Source: Bacillota bacterium (GTDB lineage: Bacteria > Bacillota > Clostridia > Oscillospirales > Ruminococcaceae). From it: a DNA stretch of 6,642 bases. Both the position numbers and the translations under genes were made by a program. Below the pieces are notes generated by a model. It ran no database searches. It was not told the DNA's origin and was given only the letters and a program-made list of their open reading frames with translations. Shown here piece by piece: positions 4,519-6,642 of the stretch. The first letter of the stretch is position 1, and each line of letters begins with the position of its first letter. The stretch lies in assembly GCA_023396215.1 (NCBI GenBank), contig JAEWWW010000006.1, positions 1 to 6,642 on the forward strand, given 5' to 3'.

Positions 4519-5547
4519 GTGAAAAGAATCCTCGCGGCACTTTTGGCAGTTTTACTGGTAAGCCTCGTGGGCTGCGGCCCTGCCGGCCAGCAACCCTCGG
4601 GATCGCAGGGGGGTTCCTCCGCACCCTCCAGCGGCGCAGAGCCCGCACCGGCACCGGTCAATTTTCCCACCCGCAACATTGAGTTTATCGTAGCGTCGGC
4701 CGCCGGCGGCGGCAGCGACCTGCTGGCCCGTGCTCTGGCCAGCGAGCTCAAGTTCTCGCAGCCTGTAGTGGTGGTCAACCGCACCGGTGCCGGCGGCACC
4801 ATCGGCACCACCGAGGCCCTTACGGCAAAGCCCGACGGCCACACCATTCTGCTGGGCATGGTCGGCCCCTTTGAAACCCAGCCCCACCTGCTGGATGTAC
4901 AGTACAATCTGGATGATTTTCGTTATATTTCCGCCCTTACCTACGAGCCTTTGTTTTTGGCCGTCAAGGCCGACGCTCCCTGGAACAGCGTGCAGGAGCT
5001 CAAGGATGCCTTCGCCAGCGGCAGCGGCAAAACCTTGAAATTTGGCAGCTCCAGCCAGGGCAGCGTGCCCCATCTGGCACAGGAGGTTCTGTACAAGCAG
5101 CTGGATATCTCCGCCGCCCATGTCCCCTTTGACGGCTCCAACCCCGCCGTGGTTGCCCTGCTGGGTGGGCACATCGACGCTCTCACCGCCCACTTGGGAG
5201 AAATCAACAACTACGTCACCTCGGGTGAACTGAAAATTCTGGGTATCTATTCCCCCGAGCGGTTTGAACTGGCCCCCGACGTCCCCACCATCAAGGAGCA
5301 GGGCTACGACATCGACATCAGCGCCGTCAAATTTGTCGCAGTGAGCAGCAAGGTGCCGGATGAGGTTGTAGAGGTAATTCGCCAAGAGGTAGAGGCAGCC
5401 AAAAATACCGATACCTTCAAAGCGTTCTTAAAGGCCAACTACTCCACCCCCAACGATATCTCTGAGGAGGACCTCAAAGCGCAGCTGGCCAGAGAAAGTG
5501 AGATGTACGGCGGCGTCATCAAGGAGCTGGATCTTAAAAACAAATAG
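4519..5547 (+). CDS. TctC/Bug-family tripartite tricarboxylate transporter solute-binding lipoprotein
   Basis: Extracytoplasmic ligand-binding component of a tripartite tricarboxylate (TTT) transporter, 342 aa. The N-terminus is a lipoprotein signal: basic MKR, a Leu/Val-rich core, then lipobox LVGC with the lipidated Cys at 19. A Gly/Ser/Pro/Ala-rich tether follows to about residue 47. The Bug fold shows strand FPTRNIEFIV, GGGSD (63-67), the signature NRTGAGGTIG (87-96) with KPDGHTILL (104-112), and a second loop VPFDGSNPAVVALLGGHIDA (202-221). Family ligands are usually di/tricarboxylates or other small organic anions. The start is GTG 4519, with AAAGG 10 bases upstream; the nearby ATG at 4512 is out of frame. 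It is first in its operon, under the GntR-operator promoter, with a sulfatase next. The membrane partners TctA and TctB are not present between them and may lie beyond the window. Confidence 0.92.
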   Translation: MKRILAALLAVLLVSLVGCGPAGQQPSGSQGGSSAPSSGAEPAPAPVNFPTRNIEFIVASAAGGGSDLLARALASELKFSQPVVVVNRTGAGGTIGTTEALTAKPDGHTILLGMVGPFETQPHLLDVQYNLDDFRYISALTYEPLFLAVKADAPWNSVQELKDAFASGSGKTLKFGSSSQGSVPHLAQEVLYKQLDISAAHVPFDGSNPAVVALLGGHIDALTAHLGEINNYVTSGELKILGIYSPERFELAPDVPTIKEQGYDIDISAVKFVAVSSKVPDEVVEVIRQEVEAAKNTDTFKAFLKANYSTPNDISEEDLKAQLARESEMYGGVIKELDLKNK

Positions 5548-5562
5548 ACTGACTGTGCGGCT

Positions 5563-5589
5563 GCGGCTGCCTCTGTATGGGGCGGCCGC
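5563..5589 (+). other. Intercistronic hairpin between binding protein and sulfatase genes
   Basis: GCGGCTGCC (5563-5571) pairs with GGCGGCCGC (5581-5589), a 9-bp stem with one G-U pair and a 9-nt loop. No T run follows, so it is not an intrinsic terminator. A GC-rich stem right after a binding-protein gene often protects the upstream mRNA end, giving more binding protein than downstream product. Confidence 0.45.
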
Positions 5590-5624
5590 GTCGGACAGAG
5601 GGCTTAAAACAGGAGGCCACCCCC

Positions 5625-6642
5625 ATGAACCAACCTCAAAACGTCCTGCTTATTCTGTGTGACGATATGGGATACTCCGATATCGGCTGTTTCGGAGGTC
5701 CCATCGACACCCCCAATATTGACCGATTGGCCCGGGAGGGAACCCGCTACACCAACTTCTATAACTGCCCCCGCTGCGCCCCGTCCCGGGCCAGCCTGCT
5801 CACCGGGCTGCACCCCCACCAAACCGGCATCGGTATTCTCACCTACAATGACGGCCCATTGGGTTATCCGGGCACCCTGAACAACCGGTGCCTGACCATC
5901 GCCCAGGTACTTGCGGAAAAAGGCTACAAGAGCTATATCTCGGGCAAGTGGCACCTGTCGGGCAACACCCGCACTGAAAATGAAAACTGGCCCCTGAACA
6001 GGGGCTTTCACCATCACTTCGGCACTCTGGCCGGCTCGGGCAGCTACTACAATCCCCACACCCTCATGCGGGATAACCAAAATATCGAGCCTGAGATTGT
6101 GGGCAAAGATTTTTACTACACCGACGCCATCACCGATAACGCGGTCAGCTTCATGAAGGAGCACCGGAAAGCCAACCCGGAGGCCCCCTTCTTCCAGTAT
6201 GTGGCCTATACCGCGCCCCACTGGCCGCTGCAGGCGCCCGAAGAGGTCGTCGCCAAGTACAAGGGCCGCTTTGACGAGGGCTGGGATGCTCTGCGCGCCC
6301 AAAAGCTGCGGCGCATGGTGGAGCTGGGCATCATTGACCAGGCATGGGCGGATGCCCCGCGGGACGACAAAATACCGCCGTGGAGCGATATGCCCGATAA
6401 GGCATGGTACGCCCGGTGCATGGAGGTCTACGCCGCCCAACTGGACGTGATGGACCAGGGCGTCGGACGGCTGATAGCCACTCTGGAGGAAATGGGCGAG
6501 CTGGATAACACCCTCATCTTCTTTTTGTCGGATAACGGGGGCTGCAACGAGGAGATAAAGCCCCATCCCCAGCCGGGCACAGATATTATTCCCTATGCAT
6601 GGACCCGGGATAAGACGCCGATTTTGGTAGGCAACCACCGGG
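5625..6642 (+). CDS. Type I (formylglycine) sulfatase, AtsA-like arylsulfatase, 3' end outside window
   Basis: Hydrolyses sulfate esters to release inorganic sulfate, using a Cys-derived formylglycine. The 339 visible residues show the family sites in order: metal-binding D13-D14 (LCDDMGYSD), active-site CAPSRASLLTG with C51 and R55, K108/H110 (GKWHL), H199 (APHWPL) and metal-binding D303-N304 (SDNGG). D13, D14, C51 and R55 have the same numbers as in Pseudomonas aeruginosa arylsulfatase (from memory). The block YKGRFDEGWDALR and MEVYAAQLDVMD are also typical of AtsA-like (S1_4-type) enzymes. The chain begins directly with the first core strand and lacks a signal peptide, so it should act in the cytoplasm. 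The Cys-type site needs a maturation enzyme, probably a radical-SAM anSME in an anaerobe. Start: ATG with a perfect AGGAGG (5611-5616), spacing 8. It lies 77 bp after the binding-protein gene, in the same operon. The frame is open to the window edge. Confidence 0.95.
   Translation, partial: MNQPQNVLLILCDDMGYSDIGCFGGPIDTPNIDRLAREGTRYTNFYNCPRCAPSRASLLTGLHPHQTGIGILTYNDGPLGYPGTLNNRCLTIAQVLAEKGYKSYISGKWHLSGNTRTENENWPLNRGFHHHFGTLAGSGSYYNPHTLMRDNQNIEPEIVGKDFYYTDAITDNAVSFMKEHRKANPEAPFFQYVAYTAPHWPLQAPEEVVAKYKGRFDEGWDALRAQKLRRMVELGIIDQAWADAPRDDKIPPWSDMPDKAWYARCMEVYAAQLDVMDQGVGRLIATLEEMGELDNTLIFFLSDNGGCNEEIKPHPQPGTDIIPYAWTRDKTPILVGNHR

Noticed and set aside
4552..5385. 277-codon open frame antisense to the solute-binding gene
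   Set aside because: Low-complexity Gly/Ala/Val/Asp composition and no ribosome site; the sense strand is a clear TctC-family gene.
5604..6638. Long (344-codon) open frame antisense to the sulfatase
   Set aside because: It is a mirror of a GC-rich coding strand. The + strand carries all sulfatase catalytic motifs with a perfect ribosome site, while the antisense product has no recognisable domain.
1..6642. CRISPR array, insertion sequence or phage genes
   Set aside because: No regularly spaced direct repeats, transposase or integrase motifs, or terminal inverted repeats were found on either strand.

Overview
The window looks like the chromosome of a moderately GC-rich, anaerobic low-GC-lineage Gram-positive bacterium, most likely a Clostridia/Oscillospiraceae-type Firmicute. 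This is inferred from sigma-A type promoters (several with TGnTATAAT extended -10 boxes), GGAG/AGGAGG ribosome sites, a KtrAB-type potassium system, a lipoprotein solute-binding protein with a Cys lipobox, a FadR-type GntR regulator, and an encoded tRNA CCA end. No mobile element, CRISPR array or phage gene can be supported.

Layout: (1) 1-341, + strand: 3' end of an ABC-2 type ABC-transporter permease. It converges on the ktr operon across a strong hairpin (374-422). (2) 425-2483, - strand: a two-gene potassium-uptake operon, ktrB (membrane subunit) then ktrA (RCK regulatory subunit). It is driven by an extended -10 promoter at 2613-2641 with a leader of about 120 nt. (3) 2640-3120: mostly non-coding. 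It carries a likely decayed small ORF (2777-3022, one in-frame TAG), a hairpin at 3030-3070 and the terminator of the tRNA. (4) 3121-3196, - strand: tRNA-Ala with anticodon CGC and its own near-consensus promoter (3226-3254). (5) 3255-3583: no convincing gene. It contains three consecutive hairpins, the last probably the terminator of the gntR gene. (6) 3584-4291, - strand: a GntR/FCD regulator, divergent from (7) a + strand operon: a TctC/Bug-family solute-binding lipoprotein (4519-5547), then an AtsA-like type I sulfatase (5625 to beyond the window end).

The most interesting part is 3584-6642. The divergent intergenic region has two consensus-like promoters facing away from each other. Each has a related near-palindrome (core TCATACAAG, fitting the FadR-family TNGTnnnACNA pattern) at its predicted start site. 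This suggests the GntR protein represses both its own gene and the binding-protein/sulfatase operon until a ligand relieves it. The binding protein has a lipoprotein signal while the sulfatase has no export signal and has a Cys-type active site. The simplest model is import of a small sulfate ester (or a related organic acid) by a tripartite tricarboxylate-type transporter, then desulfation in the cytoplasm. The transporter membrane subunits and the sulfatase-maturation enzyme are not in the window. The substrate cannot be read from sequence.
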